Shown: positions 22,701 to 35,614, numbered from the stretch's first letter. The stretch is 64,000 nt of DNA from Atherinomorus stipes (GCA_023101725.1 JALJCO010007139.1:79501-143500), one strand, 5' to 3'. Numbers and translations: made by a program. The notes: generated by a model from the sequence alone, not told the origin.

Positions 22701-25219
22701 AAATCTACATAAGTCAATTTTTTCCCCAAAACAAAAGCAAGTGCCAAGAGAGGTTTTAGCAGAGCTCTGTTTTTAGTTCGAGATAAGTTTTTGCTGGTAA
22801 TAACTGTCTAGTGTCATCATAAATCCAGAATGGTTCTGAATTAAATCAGATGTCTTTCATGCTGTAGATGTGTGAGTAATGGGAAAAAGTTCAGGCGTGG
22901 TCTGTGTGCTTGACATGTGGTAACAAACATCTGGAAACAACATGTGTCACAATGAATAACTGACAGAGGCGCACAAAGGGTGCAACCGGTACGTGTTGGA
23001 CTAAATACCAGGGCAAATTTAAAAAACTGAAACATAACAACATGATCTATAACTTATCAGAGTACTTTGGTCTGAGTTGCATCTAAATAAGCTTCATGTG
23101 AAGTAGGTGATGAAAGTCATGAGAAGCCTCTTCAAGCCATTTAGGGCAAAAAAACACAATATACTAGGAAGAATAAAATGCAAGCTTAAACATGGATTGC
23201 TTTCTTGCCATTTACAGTGATCCTCAAAATTATTCATACCCTCCAATTAAAGAAAAGGCTAAATTTGAAATAGTAATTCAAATAAGAAGAAAAACTAAAG
23301 AAACTAAGACTAAATAATTTTTTACAAAATTGTAATTTAGTGAAATAGGATATTGATTTTGAATTGTGGTTGGAAATAATTCTAAAAAAAAAACAAAAGC
23401 AAAACTGCCCCAGATAACTTTCCTATGTACAGTGGACCAAAATACCTGTCAATAGGTGTAGAAGTCATTTTGAACATTACAGAAAACACCTGATTGCAGT
23501 GATTCTGCATTGCTAAACAAAATTTACCTTGGAGCCCTATTATGCTTGTTTACTTGTTTTATTTTTTTGTTTGTTTGGTATTTCTTTCGAACGGCAATTC
23601 AAAATCAGTGTCGTGAATTTAATAGAATTTTAATTTATTTTTACTTTTGTTAATTTCAACTTGTTTTACTGAAATCTGAGTTTTCTTCCTTCTTTAATTG
23701 AAGCATATGAATAATTTTGAGAACGACTGTAGGCAACTAATGGGCATTAAGTTTGGCCTATCAAACAGATAAATTGTTATTCGTTTTCTGACCGACAGGT
23801 ATGTAGCTTGCTTTTGGGAGTATCATTTGCTGAAGCAATCTCAAGACTTGTGGATCAATATGTGTACTGATAAAATCATCAAAAGTCTTTAAACAAACCA
23901 TTGATTGATCCTCTAAATTAGGTAGTCTCGGTGCTAAGCACTGAATAGCCCGAGAGCAGTTTATTAGCAGTAAATTTTTATCAAACACAGGTATATGTTC
24001 TATGTAGCATAAGCCTTAGAGCAAGGCTGAGTTTAACCAAGTGTAGTTTATTTCACCAAGTTAGTCTATTTTCTTTTGTTAGTAGAAAACCTATTACAAT
24101 TATGTATGCACATGGTTTCAACTGGATAGAAAGAGAAACACGTGGCTGTTTTCTTGTAGTAAACAGAGCAACAGAAAACCTCCTTGTCATCACATTCAAC
24201 TAACTCAATTATGTCTTCATAAAGAATGGTAGACAAAAACAAGCAATTAGCAGATAGAGGAGGCTGAGACATTAAGAGCCCCTGAATGAGGCCTATTGAT
24301 GTGCAAAAATGTCATGCTTAGATTACTGTGGCAACCACGAGGGAGGGAATGGGGCCAGAAGAGAGAGGAGGGCATGACAAATTAGAAGTGACAATAAGAT
24401 AGAAAGGAAAGCAGCCTGGCCCTGTTACCCGTGAGCTAATGTAAAATGTAAACTGGGAGGTGATTACAGTTCATCTGTTAGTGCTTTAAAATGTAACTGA
24501 CAGGGTAAACAATAATGCAATGTCATATTTAAAAGACCTTTTGTATCTATTAAAGTAAACTGCCTATTTACATCCTTAATTCATAATAAGACATTTGTTG
24601 CAAATATTTAAGTATAAATGTTGGAAATATTGGTGTTCCTTTGCTCATTTTATTTTTGGTCAGTTTTTATATGTTGTCATTTCTAACAATTGTTGCATAA
24701 CTGTTTCTACGTTGTAATGTATTATATATGTCCCATTTGTGAAAAGGATTAAAAAAAAAACCTCCAAACTTTTAGTTTAACCACGTCAACTGTGTGATCA
24801 GTTATGTGCCTTAACAGTGTTTGGACAGTCATGGATGTCTATAGCACTCTCAGGTTTGGCTATAGCTTTTAGATACCCAGACAAGAGTTTGATTTTTTTA
24901 GTGTTTTTTTTTTTACCCCATAAAAAATACAGAATCTAGCCCATCATTAGATTAGTTCTTAATTACTGGGACATACACTGTATGCTCCATTTATCAAGAA
25001 AACAAGAAAAAGAAAGTTCCAAGGACGTACCACCAACTCAGAGAACATGCTATCCAGCTCATCATATCCCGGCATCGGAAGTGCTGGCTCCATGGTCTGG
25101 AGGGCAAAGTCCTCCCGCAGCTTGTAGGTGATCTCCGGGTGATCATTGCTGTTGAAACAGCAGAAGAACAAGGAGAGGCCACCACGGCTGCCGCCTCCCC
25201 CACGCTTCCGAGGAGCCAT
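7492..25219 (-). CDS. daam1: Dishevelled-associated activator of morphogenesis 1 (formin)
   Basis: Daam1 is a Diaphanous-related formin that links Wnt/Dishevelled and Rho signals to actin filament assembly at the cell cortex. I resolve 25 coding exons: 25219-25031, 22481-22392, 18256-18185, 18072-17978, 17515-17182, 17059-16949, 16818-16715, 15965-15899, 15819-15702, 14855-14717, 14490-14432, 14331-14144, 13682-13371, 13284-13177, 12338-12309, 11993-11896, 11806-11722, 11546-11440, 10766-10678, 10536-10368, 10194-10087, 9757-9697, 9584-9453, 8198-8028 and 7704-7492. They sum to 3249 nt, 1082 aa against about 1078 in human, with every phase matching. Order: N-terminus 'MAPRKRGG', GTPase-binding/DID region (to about 430), coiled coil (about 440-520), proline-rich FH1 (about 523-610), FH2 (from '[10 protein letters not shown]' to about 1000), C-terminal DAD (about 1036-1063). 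The FH2 actin-contact motifs '[14 protein letters not shown]' and '[19 protein letters not shown]' are present. The gene is tail-to-tail with l3hypdh. Paralogue a or b is undecided. Confidence 0.96.
12309..12338 (-). CDS. daam1: daam1 30-nt microexon in the FH2 linker
   Basis: This in-frame exon of exactly 10 codons ([10 protein letters not shown]) has phase 0 on both sides, acceptor TTTTAG and donor GTGAGT. It can be skipped without changing the frame. It sits between the 'TFSAYQRQQ' exon and the '[15 protein letters not shown]' exon, in the linker between the FH2 lasso and knob. Human DAAM1 has a 10-residue segment at the same place that I recall as alternatively spliced in brain. Usage in this species is inferred. 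Confidence 0.9.
13371..13682 (-). CDS. daam1: daam1 FH1 exon (profilin-binding polyproline)
   Basis: This single 312-nt exon (104 codons, phase 0 both sides) holds the whole FH1 region, with proline runs of 4, 7, 10, 5 and 4 residues separated by glycine and methionine, then 'LKKKNIPQP' and the start of FH2. FH1 delivers profilin-actin to the FH2 dimer. The opposite strand is glycine-rich in all frames, so the long plus-strand reading frames here are shadows. Confidence 0.95.
16174..16215. repeat. Perfect 19-bp hairpin in a daam1 intron
   Basis: The arms are 16174-16192 and 16197-16215. The left arm begins AAATACTTCTTATTCAGAA, the right is its exact reverse complement, and the loop is ATAC. 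It lies in the intron between coding exons 7 and 8. No target-site duplication or known transposon end was recognised. Confidence 0.85.
18257..22391 (-). other. daam1: daam1 intron between coding exons 2 and 3
   Basis: This is a 4.1-kb intron with consistent GT-AG ends. I see no gene, RNA gene or recognisable transposon in it. It is AT-rich, with short A/T runs. Confidence 0.8.
22482..25030 (-). other. daam1: daam1 intron between coding exons 1 and 2
   Basis: This is a 2.5-kb intron with donor GTACGT and acceptor TTACAG. It contains the Tc1-like MITE at 23215-23729. Nothing else was recognised. Confidence 0.8.
23215..23729. mobile_element. Non-autonomous Tc1/mariner element
   Basis: The ends are CAGTGATCCTCAAAATTATTCATA and, on the other strand, CAGTCGTTCTCAAAATTATTCATA. 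The element is flanked by TA on both sides (23213-23214 and 23730-23731), the Tc1/mariner target. At about 515 bp it is a third of a full Tc1 element, with no transposase frame. It is inserted in a daam1 intron. Confidence 0.8.
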
Positions 25220-25323
25220 GGCCGCTTGATGTTTATCACTGGTCAGGTAGGGAGGGTGGGAGGCTCCCTTGGGGCCTCTTTACAGCCTCCTCCACCTCAG
25301 AGTTTGGCCTCCGTCAGAGAGTA
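25031..25323 (-). other. daam1: daam1 first coding exon with 5'UTR part
   Basis: The acceptor GCCAACAG is at 25324 and the exon runs 25323-25031. It has 104 nt of 5'UTR, the ATG at 25219 in good context (GCGGCCATGG), then 63 codons. The start is supported by the family N-terminus 'MAPRKRGG' and by a stop codon upstream in frame. An untranslated first exon must therefore lie further upstream. Confidence 0.85.
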
Positions 25324-26290
25324 CTGTTGGCACAAAAAAAGTTACACAATGAGCTTTGAGCACAATGTCTCACAGGATGAAGTTAAGACCAGTTTGGTTT
25401 ATCGTTCAATAACTGGGCACACAAACACTGACCACAGACACAAGAATGATCATAATTTATATCTACAAATAATAATGGCAGCTTTATTTCCAGTCAGAGC
25501 AAGGTCTGAAGATGTGTCGTCAGACTTTTTTTTTTTTTTTTAATTCAGCATATGTTGCACACAAAGACAGATCAAACTTAATGGTACAAAGTTGGTGTAA
25601 ATTTCAGACTGTTGGTTTGGAAAAATTACAGAAATGGCAACAAAGCTGGCTAATCCCACAACAAAATAATGTGAAAGGAGGTGGTTTCCAAAGCTACCCA
25701 ACTATTCAACAAGCAGTTCAGACAGTGAAAACAGCCGGATTAAGACATACCATTTGAAAAGCACAAAATACAAAGACTATTACTTTCTGTTCTCTAAGAT
25801 TAAATCCCCGGCAGTCCTACAGGAATACTACTTACAAAAGCTCATGAACAGAAGTCTATAAAGGGTTTGAGTTTTATAAACTTACAACTTGAATCTCTGC
25901 CCTACACAATGGTTAATGGTGTAGCTCTGTTATACTCTTTTTCCCCTTCTTTTTAAGTACAATGTACTCCATTACAACTCGAGAACTGAAAGATTGAACT
26001 GTATTGTTTATACAATAGAACACTGCCATGAAATCAGGATGCTTGTAACTGAGACCATAATTTCGCTGGATTAGTGTACTTTTGCTCTCTCATCTTCTTT
26101 TCTATTCAGCATCAGCTTTCCCAACAAGATCTAACAAATAACGATAACTAGATGGGTGTGTTACAGACTGTGTTGAGAGGTGTGTGAGACCTTTGTTGTC
26201 TTAGAAACTGGTCAGTGTGGTTAAAGAGCCAAAAAAGCTTTTGGTGAACCCTTAGATGGTGTATAGTGCATGCCAGCCTGAATATCATTC

Positions 26291-26355
26291 AAGTGAGGAC
26301 ATTTCCTGTGGCAACCTCATCATAATACCATCAAATATAAATAGTTAGTTGTGTA
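26291..26355 (+). repeat. Direct repeat copy 1 flanking the LINE
   Basis: It begins AAGTGAGGACATTTCCTGTG and matches 29342-29406 at all but about six of 65 positions. Family unknown. Confidence 0.7.
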
Positions 26356-27104
26356 AGATTTATACACTAATTAAAAAAACAAGTCAAAGGCAAACACTTT
26401 CTTTTCCTTTTGTATTAGTAGACATTATACATTTAGTTTAGTCTTTGTAATGTAGGAAATGTTTGCAATCCTGGTGGACTAAGGCACCATCTGCCCTGCC
26501 TGTATATGATGGATAAAAATACATACTTCAGCTGTCATGAGGGTTGAGCACATTCCACAAAGTTTCACCAGATGAAGAACCAAGCCTGATAATATCTAAG
26601 CACAGTGCTAAATGTTCATGTGCACAGTAAATTTTGGTATGGCATTAGCTCTTAACTACTAGTAAATATTCTGGAACAAACAAACAAAAAAGTACTACAG
26701 AGATGAACAGGCCAAGGATGATGAATCTTAATTAGTTGATCCTAACATTTCCTTAAGGGTTATAATAATAAACTTTGCATTTGTGGCTTTGAATTATATT
26801 TCTTGACATCTAACAACTGGCATGAAATTTTGGTTCAGACATTGATTTTATTGTCATAACAGTTCGTGACTCTCTCTCTCCTTTTCTCTGCAAGCATTAC
26901 TGTCTCAGAGTTAACCTTTGTCTGATCCTCTGGTGTATGACTAAAATTGTAACATTCCTTTTGGACCACCAGTCTTATCATTCATCTCTGATGTGACATC
27001 AGATGGAAATATGTATCTAGCTTCAGGTTCTCTCCTTAAAGTTTTGGAACCTTAACACTTGCTCAAGTCCATGTCGTAGAGAAAACTCATGTAAAAGAGG
27101 TTAT

Positions 27105-28600
27105 TATCTACACCTTACCAGCCCATCCCCATTAAACTTTAAGTTCTATTCCTCCTACAGGAATAAACTTAGTCATCTCCTCCAAACTGCTAAGAGACAA
27201 TATTATGAAACCAAATTTAATGAGTCTGGTAACAATAATAAGTCAACCTGGACAATTATTAATGAGATTATGAAAAAGACTCCTTCCTGTAAGATGTTTT
27301 GTGATGAATTTAAAGGGGAACTGGAAAGTAAGATAGTAGCTGACCCTGTTGAAATAGCAGATGGATTTAATTTTTTTTTTTTTTGTTAATATTGGACCCT
27401 CACTAGCTGCTAAGATACCCCACTGCTCAATGAGATTTCCTGAAATACAGCCTCCCCTCAAACATTCCAGGTTCAAGATAACTGAGAGGGCTGAGCTTGA
27501 GGACATTGTGGCCACACTAAAACCTAAAGGAGCTGGTCATGATGGACTGAAGCCTAGTCTTCTCAAGAAATGCTTGCCAGCTGTTATAAATACCCTTCTT
27601 CACAAACTGAATTGTTCACTTGCTTCAGGTTGCTGTCCTGACCAGTTTAAATGGGCCAGAGTCATTAAAGTACATACATCTGATGAAACGTCCAAATTCT
27701 TTAACTATAGACCAATTTCCGTGGAATAATTTTTAATTCTAGTTATAGAAAATTAACTTGTGGTTTGCCGCAAGGTTCTATTTTAGGTTCTTTGTTATTT
27801 ATCATTTATGTAAATTATTCATATCTGGTTTCCAAAAGCATGATTTTTATCATTTTTGCTGAAAATACAAATATGTTTATGTCAAACCAAAATTATGAAG
27901 AGTGAATTACTCAAACAAATGCAGAACTCTTAATAAAAAAAGAACTTCATATATGTTAATCATGCCAAAGAGTAGAGAGAAAATACTTTAAAATAAATAT
28001 ATCAATATCTCTGATCATTTACTCGTTAAGAGTGCAATATACCAAATTTTTGTGTGTTTGATGAAATATTAAACTGGAAAAAACATGCATCACTTATCTG
28101 TAACAAGGTTGCTAAGAATACATGTAGGCATGTTTTACCTAGGAAAACTCTTATATCACTTTATTATGCTGTAATTTGTCCATTTTTTTCTTATTGTAAT
28201 CTTGTATAGGCAATCACTTATAGAAAAAACCTCAAACACCTCTTTACTGTGCAGAAACGATTTCTCAGTATTACATTTTCTGAGTCACTTGCAAGCTCAG
28301 GCTCCTTGTTCCGAAAACTTGATATCTTGAATGTTTATGACATCAATGTGTATCAGATTTGCATGTTTGTGTTTTGGCATAAAACAAACTATTTACCTCC
28401 TAATTTTCATAATATGTTTATGTCCAACAATCAAGTCCATAGTTATCAGACAAGAAATTCTGCTGAACTCCACACTGCCTACTTTAAAAAGCTCTTGGGC
28501 AATTTTCAATACGTTATCAAGGTCCACATCTCTGAATCAGTTACCTGATTATCTGAAAAAAAAAAAAAGAAAAAAAGAAAAAATAATTTATTTAACATAA
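27105..28600 (+). mobile_element. Dead non-LTR retrotransposon (L2/Jockey-like LINE)
   Basis: The broken translation shows the pre-RT region ('AKRQYYETKFNE', 'WTIINEIMKK', 'FFVNIGPSLAAKIP'), RT start ('ATLKPKGAGHDGLKPSLLKK', 'FNYRPISV'), then directly the later RT motif 'GLPQGSILGPLLFIIYVN', and a C-terminal part ('VQKRFLSITF', 'KLDILNVYDINVYQICMFVF', 'HSYQTRNSAELHT'). The stretch between 'RPISV' and 'GLPQG', which carries the first catalytic aspartates, is deleted. The catalytic FADD box reads FAEN. Several stops and frameshifts interrupt it. It ends in an A-rich tract near 28560-28600. The exact clade is uncertain. Confidence 0.75.
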
Positions 28601-29341
28601 TTTTTAAAAGCTCTCAAAAGAAACCTTGTCAATCAAATAATGTAACACTCTTATGTCTCTTATTATGCATTCATGTTATTTTACACACTCATATTACTTC
28701 TCATATTCTCATATTTCATTGTATAATTACTTGACCACCTTTTTTCCCTTTATCTCTTTATCTTGGGTTTCTTACCTCTCCCTTGCACATTTAAATTATA
28801 ATGAAATGTTTATTATTTTTAACAACATGGTTGTGCGAAACAAATAAACTAAAAACTAAAAGTAAAACTAAAATGATGAGATCAAACAGACCTCATACTT
28901 TAAAACAGACACCAAAGGCTTTGATTAAACTAATTAATGTGAGAACGCCTGCACAAAAACAGTGCCATATAGTGTGATGTCCAGATTTATGCAAGGATAC
29001 TGTTGTGTCAGCACATCATCATCATCATCACAGGTTTACAATCTCGCTCCTTGCTGTGACAAGCACTATAAAGCCAAGTGTCAAACACACGGAGACTTTG
29101 CTGACCTGCAAAATTCTCTGGATGTCTTTTCTTGGTGACTGGCGGCCCACTGAGCATGACATTCACTTGACTTTTTACAGCGATTTCCATAAGTCAATGT
29201 CCACACCCAGACAGAATGCATCATGAGCAGTGAGATGCATTTCTAAAGTTAGTCCAGTCAGGTCACGTCCTTAACTGTAATCAGAAATTGTGGGACACTA
29301 TTCTTGGTGAGCTGAGGCAACAGACTTTCTTCCAAAGGAGA

Positions 29342-29406
29342 AAGTGAGGACATTTCCTGTAGCAACCTCATCTTAATACAGTCAAATATAAAAAGTAAGT
29401 TGTGTG
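29342..29406 (+). repeat. Direct repeat copy 2 flanking the LINE
   Basis: Partner of 26291-26355, in the same orientation 3.05 kb away, with about 90 percent identity by eye. The repeats bracket the LINE but are too far from its ends to be its target duplication. Confidence 0.7.
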
Positions 29407-30470
29407 GCCTACACTACTTAAATAAATTGATGCCTGGTTTTGGCTCATCTCCGTTTCCTCTGTCTGGCAGTAATACTTTTAAAATTAACTGCAAAAGATT
29501 GAAGTGTTGCCAGCACCGCCCAAATCGAACAGAAAATCTGAAAAACACTGAATTATAAATTTAAAAAAGAACCATCTTTCAAATGTTCAAAAATTGCTTA
29601 AATACTGCTCATTTATAGGTTCTCAATTTTATTTTGTGGTCCACAAAGTGGCTTAAAAGGTTCCAAAAACACATTTTCTCTGACTGCACTTTGCTGCTTC
29701 ATCATCTCTCTCGTCCTCTTAAACCCACTAAACTAGCTGTTCATCTGCACGTTTCAGCTTGAACTGGATCAAAAACAAAAGACAAACACATGCAGAAGTT
29801 CTTAAATTGCATGATGCACAATGTTTCGCACACTGCGGTGGATGTTTTTCAGAACTTTTAATTGATTATTAATAAAAGCACAGTAACCCACATTACTTTT
29901 CACAATTTGACTGTCCTTCAGTATTTCAATCTTGCTCTGATGTTTGGACATACAATCAAACTCAACAAAATTATTAACAATATTCTCTGAAAAATGTCCC
30001 TAAAGGGACCAATGTTCTTAATGTCACATGAAAAATGTGGAAAGTACACACACTAACTAGAGGACATGGCATGTAAGAGGAAAAACCAAAATGTTTTGAT
30101 CATTTTGTCAATGATTATTTTATGTAAAAAATGTGTGAAACTAGAGCACGCCATTCGTCTTATGAATAAGCTGACTGTGTCTGATGTTGTGGTTTTTATA
30201 TCCGTCTTTTAGAGGATCACTGTGGCAGCTGGGAAAAATCTTAGAATTTATAGCTGCTTAAAGCATTTCAGTTACTATTTTATATTCATTGTCCTATTTG
30301 AAAATAGAAATAGATAGAAGCATGAGAAATGAATATGACTTTTCTTGGACTTAACTGTTATATGTATATATTGTACATGCAAAAAGACTAGAGAGTAGGA
30401 GAAAAGCAAACAGAAACATTAGCTAGATTAAACACAAGTGTGATAGCATGAGAAATTTTGAGATTATCTC

Positions 30471-30484
30471 GTTGTTATGGTAAC
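30471..30484. promoter_or_regulatory. RFX X-box-like motif
   Basis: GTTGTTATGGTAAC is an imperfect palindrome that fits the X-box consensus (RYYNYY N2 RRNRAC). It lies in daam1 intron 1. Binding is not shown. Confidence 0.35.
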
Positions 30485-33400
30485 GACTAAATGAATTAAA
30501 GCAGTCCACTTGGTTGTGAGATCCCCGGACCCAGTGTTTGCTCTTGAAGCCCATAACAGAAAATTCTGTTTGCTTTTCTCATGGAAAAGACATTTGAGTA
30601 AGGAATGGCAGACTGCAGCAGCTGCTCGTTCTGCATATCTTTGTTTAAGGGCACACCACACAAGCCATAATACAGGCTTTATGAGAGTTTGTTACATGAT
30701 AAGTCAACAAGTAATTGATATAAATGCTAAAAAAACCAAACAACAAAAAAAAAAAAAAACAGCTGAGTTTCAGAAAATTCAGGGGCAGTAAGAAAATAAC
30801 TCATTTTGGTGTGGACTTTGGCCTCTGCAACTTTGCAAAACATTAACATGAAAAAAATATCACAAAACTCAAAGAAGCAAGTGAATGAGGAAAAGCTACG
30901 ACTCCTTTAGAATACTGACACAAACAAAAAGCAAAAGATTATCCTTAACAGTAAAAATTACTCAAAATGTAAGGATGAAAGCCTAAAACAATTTTCCTAT
31001 AGTTTTAAAAGAAGGCTGAATATATAGTAGCTTGCAATGACAGTTTTTTTTTTTTCTATAATACTTGACATTAGTTCACACAGTGCCTGGCTAATAACTG
31101 TCATGTTATGGAAACCAATGAACTCATAATACCAAGTCAAACTATCAAAGGAAGGTAAAAATAGTAAAGCATGTTCCACAGAAAGAATAATCTGTCTTCT
31201 AAATAAAGACAGGAAGCAAACTAATATATACAGACTGCAGTGAATGAAACAGAGACAAGGTGCTTCAAGCCAAATGGCCACACGTGGGATAAAATACACA
31301 GCAGTTCCCTCTTACTTACACCCTGACTAGTGTATTTATTTTGACACATCCTTGATGTTTTTGACTACCGGAGGCCCTGAACAGCAGCTGCTTGGCTTCA
31401 CGTTCACCATCTATTCTGACATGAAAGAAAGGAGCAATTTAAAGATCTCTTTGACCATATTAGTCCACAAATCTGACCATCTTTTCCATTAGCTAAAGCC
31501 GACCGTAAACTTTGTATAAACTTGTGAGCCAAAGAGGGACAAGGCTGGTCTCCATGCACCTACAGGAAGCTGTGGATTTACTGTGACTCAGTAATGTGAG
31601 GGGGCTACAGGGAAGGTTTGAACAGAACAGGTAGACCATGTCATTGTGAAGACTTTGTTTTTGTACTGTAACCATTTAACCTGTGCGACCTGAGTGCTCT
31701 GACATTAGCGCCCGGAGGTTGTCTGTCAGACGGTCAACCTTCCCGACAAAACAGGCTTGTTGCAACAAGAGGACATTCCTCTCATATCCAGGTGAGCCTT
31801 GTGACCCTGAACAACATCCATGTAACAACACCCTCCACTCTCACCTGGTGGAACTGCAAGAGTGCATGCTGGCTGCGTAGCCATTAAAATTGATCTCAGC
31901 TGGCCAAGAAGTAAAAGTTATCATGATAAATGGAGCTTTCCAGAAATGATCCTTCCAGTCTGATAGTTGATAACACCATGCAACAGCTGTGCTTTCCATA
32001 TAATCAAGAAGAATGTAGTTTATACCACCATAAATCCACTCTTGGATTGAATTATACAAGAAACACCATTCATTTTGTAGGCTGATGATTACAGTATGAG
32101 GCAGATCTTTTGTGCTCATACATGTTTTTCTCACATGTTCAATAATAAGACCCCACCCACCGATATTCAAACACTTCTTTCTTTGTTTGTGTTAGATTTC
32201 TGTCTTTGGATGGTCTTGTTCTTTTCTTGACCATGTGGTACGGTGAGTGACCAGAGTCCAGGGTCAAAAAAAAAAAAAAAAAAAGAAGAAGAAGAATCTC
32301 AGTGTCTTAAGTGTGAGTCTGTGCATGGTGCCTGACCAACAACTCTCCATTAAAATTTGTAGAGCTGTCAAGTCCACTGGAGGATAGGCAGAAGCTGAGA
32401 AGAGTTTTAAACTAAACACAGAAACACTCACGTGATGAAACATGTGCAGAGAAGAGTGATGAACTAAGTGTTCAAAGATGACCAGACACTTTTAGCACAG
32501 CCATTTCCTTTCAGCTTTCCTTTCTTCAGATTTTAGTCTGATCACTGATGGATGTCATCTGCCGTGAACACAACAAAGCAAGGATTTTCTTAAGGACATA
32601 GGTAGCCCAAATAAATTTTGTGTAATCTTTCTTTTGTTATCTAGATTTTCCTGAGACTACATAAGTCTCTGGGGGGGGGGGAAGGGATGATCTAAAAAAC
32701 TGCCATATTTCATAAATATGAAGAAATTTCTCCAAAAAATGTTCATACATAAAAAGGGGGAAAAAAATCATCTGTACCACAACACTTAAAGACAAAATAA
32801 CAGAACAGAGATTATTTCAGAAATAGGTGGGTTTGTGTGTTAAATTCATAAATACAAACAGGTCATTTTTAAGCTGACTGCAGTTAAGCAGCATGTGCTT
32901 GACTTATAACAGGCATTCAACCTTGGAAAGAGAACACAGTGGACAGCTGTGTATTGAAAACAGATGTGTGAAATACCTTCTTCAGAACCAGCTGGCATTT
33001 CTCAGCAGTTTTTCACTCTGAGATGTAATTTCAATTTTTCATATTTAAAAACAACTACAAATCTGCCAAAATATTAGTTTGCAATAGTGTTCGTTGGAGT
33101 AAGATACAGATCTGCTCTCTGATGTTTCAGAGGAGCAAAGTGGTAGATTAAAAGCTGGCAGAAAATTTAAACAAGAATGGGGGTACTAATACAGCTATGA
33201 TGACCAATGCAATTGCAAATATTAGGCAGGAAAACATAATCACAAGAAATTTGATGAAGATGGCATCACAATGCATGCCAACATAATGCCATTCGTTGGA
33301 TGTGAAATTGTACATCAGCAGCTAAACCAAACCCTAATTAATACAGTATGTCCATGTGTGCTATGGAGGATGCAGAGTATAGCTGTAGTTGTGTTACAGG

Positions 33401-35289
33401 CAGACCGGAAAGGTATTTGGTGCACAGAAGTTTAATCTTCTTTTCTGATTTAGGATTTGAGATGAATCAGTCGTACGATTTGATGATCATCTCACCACAG
33501 CATTTTAAATGCTAAGCAACCCCACACTGTAGGAACCAGCAGTAGTCATAACAAACTGCTACACTGAACTGCAGAATTTAACATGTGAAACATAAGCATG
33601 CTCCTATGACATTATATGTATAACCAAGGGTTGTTTTTCTCAAATAAAGTAAACATGAATATATAAATTATTAATGAATAAATAAATAACTAGATAAATA
33701 TAAGGCAAACTGATCTCTAGATAATTCATAGTAATCCCCCAAAATAGGGAATTTTGGATGGAATTACTTTTTATGCTTTAGCTGTGTTAAAAATGGAACA
33801 GGACTTCCCCAGCAGGATACCTAAATATCATTCTGCCAATTACTTAATGGCAGACAGAGTACACAATGAGTGAACACATGCAGACTTGGAAACTCATCAG
33901 AAAATAACTAGGCCATGACAGCAATGTTGACTGGCAGGTTAAGAGGAGATTAAAATCAATCACTCCTCACTGGCAGCCAGTTGAGAGCCATCAGAACTGT
34001 CCGTATTGTGAGAACAGCACTGTTACAGTAGTAGAGCTGTTTACCTCTGACATGTTTGTGCTCTTGTGCATTTGAATTACACGACTGTGTGTCGAGACAT
34101 GACACAGGCATTGCCTCTGAAGCATTAATGTCAAATGGCTAAGAGAGCGGTGCTGAAGTGGGTCTCAGATTACAGGATTAACATACAAAGATGCAGAATG
34201 AGAGAAGAGAGGGGGAACAGCACAGAGAAAAGATAACTATTTCCTTCTATCAGTAATTCATTTGGTCTACATGATTAAACGTTAAAAAAGTTTAGGTGTC
34301 TTTAGTACTGGTACTCTAAAGAAGTGACCATTGACTGTAAAAGCAAACACAAACACACACACACTAAGAAATTAAAGTGTACTGAAACTGTAATGCTAAA
34401 AATAGCTAATTCTATTAGCCATGTTACATAAAGGTAATCTAATATTTGCCCACATCTTTCCTTATTACACAAACCCGTGATCTTCACACATTTCCTCTGA
34501 AGTATTATGGTCATAGGTCGACTCAGACCCACAGCCTCAATAGTTAGTTTGATGAGAACTTTTGGTCAGATAAAGAGGAAAAGGTCAAATATAAAGACTG
34601 CTTAGCGTGCTGGGAGAAAAAATATCAAACTTTTATAAATTGACCTGTTGACATTATGTTTGGTCTAGTAGGCAACACCATTATTTCATGAACAAAGGGT
34701 TGTACAAACCCAGTGCTGATAGGCAGATGTTACTCAGTGATGTTGTTTTGGCTTTTTTGATTTTGTTTTGTTTTTTCACCTTGGAAAGATCATTCACCAA
34801 ATTTGGGGAGTGTCATTTTTGCCAGGCTCATCCTATGTAGGAACTGACAATGACACTTTAATAAATGGAATAGAAAGGGGAGAACAAGAACAGAGAATGG
34901 AAGAAAAATCACCTTTGACACACACATTTTTTTCTTGGCAGCCTTCAACAAAACAGGTTGTCTCCCAAATTAATTTCCATTGTGTGTTCATTATCCTAAT
35001 TGCCATTGGTCTCATATTAGAATAACAAATATTTTCTCATAGAAAGCTGAACTGTTCATTGTGTTTTACAAGATTAGTGGCACTTCCCCTTTAATTCCTA
35101 GTGAAAAAAAAACAGTTTAAAGCACGAAAATGTAAATTTAGGACAAGGGAGTGTGTGGTTAAAATGTAGGGAGGACAGAGATTAAAAAGTGGGTTAAAAG
35201 GCTGTTGCTCTTTTCACAGGCAAGGTTGTCAAACTCGTTCTACAGAGAGGCTCTGCAACCCCCCACTCATGTTAGCATTCTTCCACAGG

Positions 35290-35610
35290 TCAGGCCTTCA
35301 AGTGGAGGTTAGACTTGGGGCAAAGAAGGAAAATACTTCAACCAGGGTTTCAGTTTAGCTATCAGAGAACTACTTTCTGGCACTATTCCAGAAATCAGGG
35401 AGAAATTACGTATATTGGCAATTCGGCAAAAAGATGTTCAAAGTTGGGCTGATAAATTAGAGAACTGTTTTCCTCAGGTGACTAAAGTTACCCTTTCTGC
35501 CTTGAGTGGTAAGAAAATGCTCATCGTAGTTAATGGAGCACTTCTTTCTTTTGGTTTCTTGTTTGTTTTTAAATGTCTTATGTTCAATAAAGAATCAAAT
35601 CAAATCAAAT
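35290..35610 (+). mobile_element. Retroposed 3' end, family unknown
   Basis: An open stretch reads 'LAIRELLSGTIPEIREKL' then 'AIRQKDVQSWADKLE', followed by a hydrophobic segment. It closes with AATAAAG and a tandem ATCAA tail (about 35586-35612), which suggests a retroposed sequence. I cannot name the family and do not claim a function. Confidence 0.3.
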
Positions 35611-35614
35611 AATA

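Noticed and set aside
27243..27515. 90-codon minus-strand frame
   Set aside because: Antisense shadow of the LINE remnant.
28990..29040. Histidine-rich start from a CATCAT repeat
   Set aside because: Simple trinucleotide repeat; the frame has no domain.
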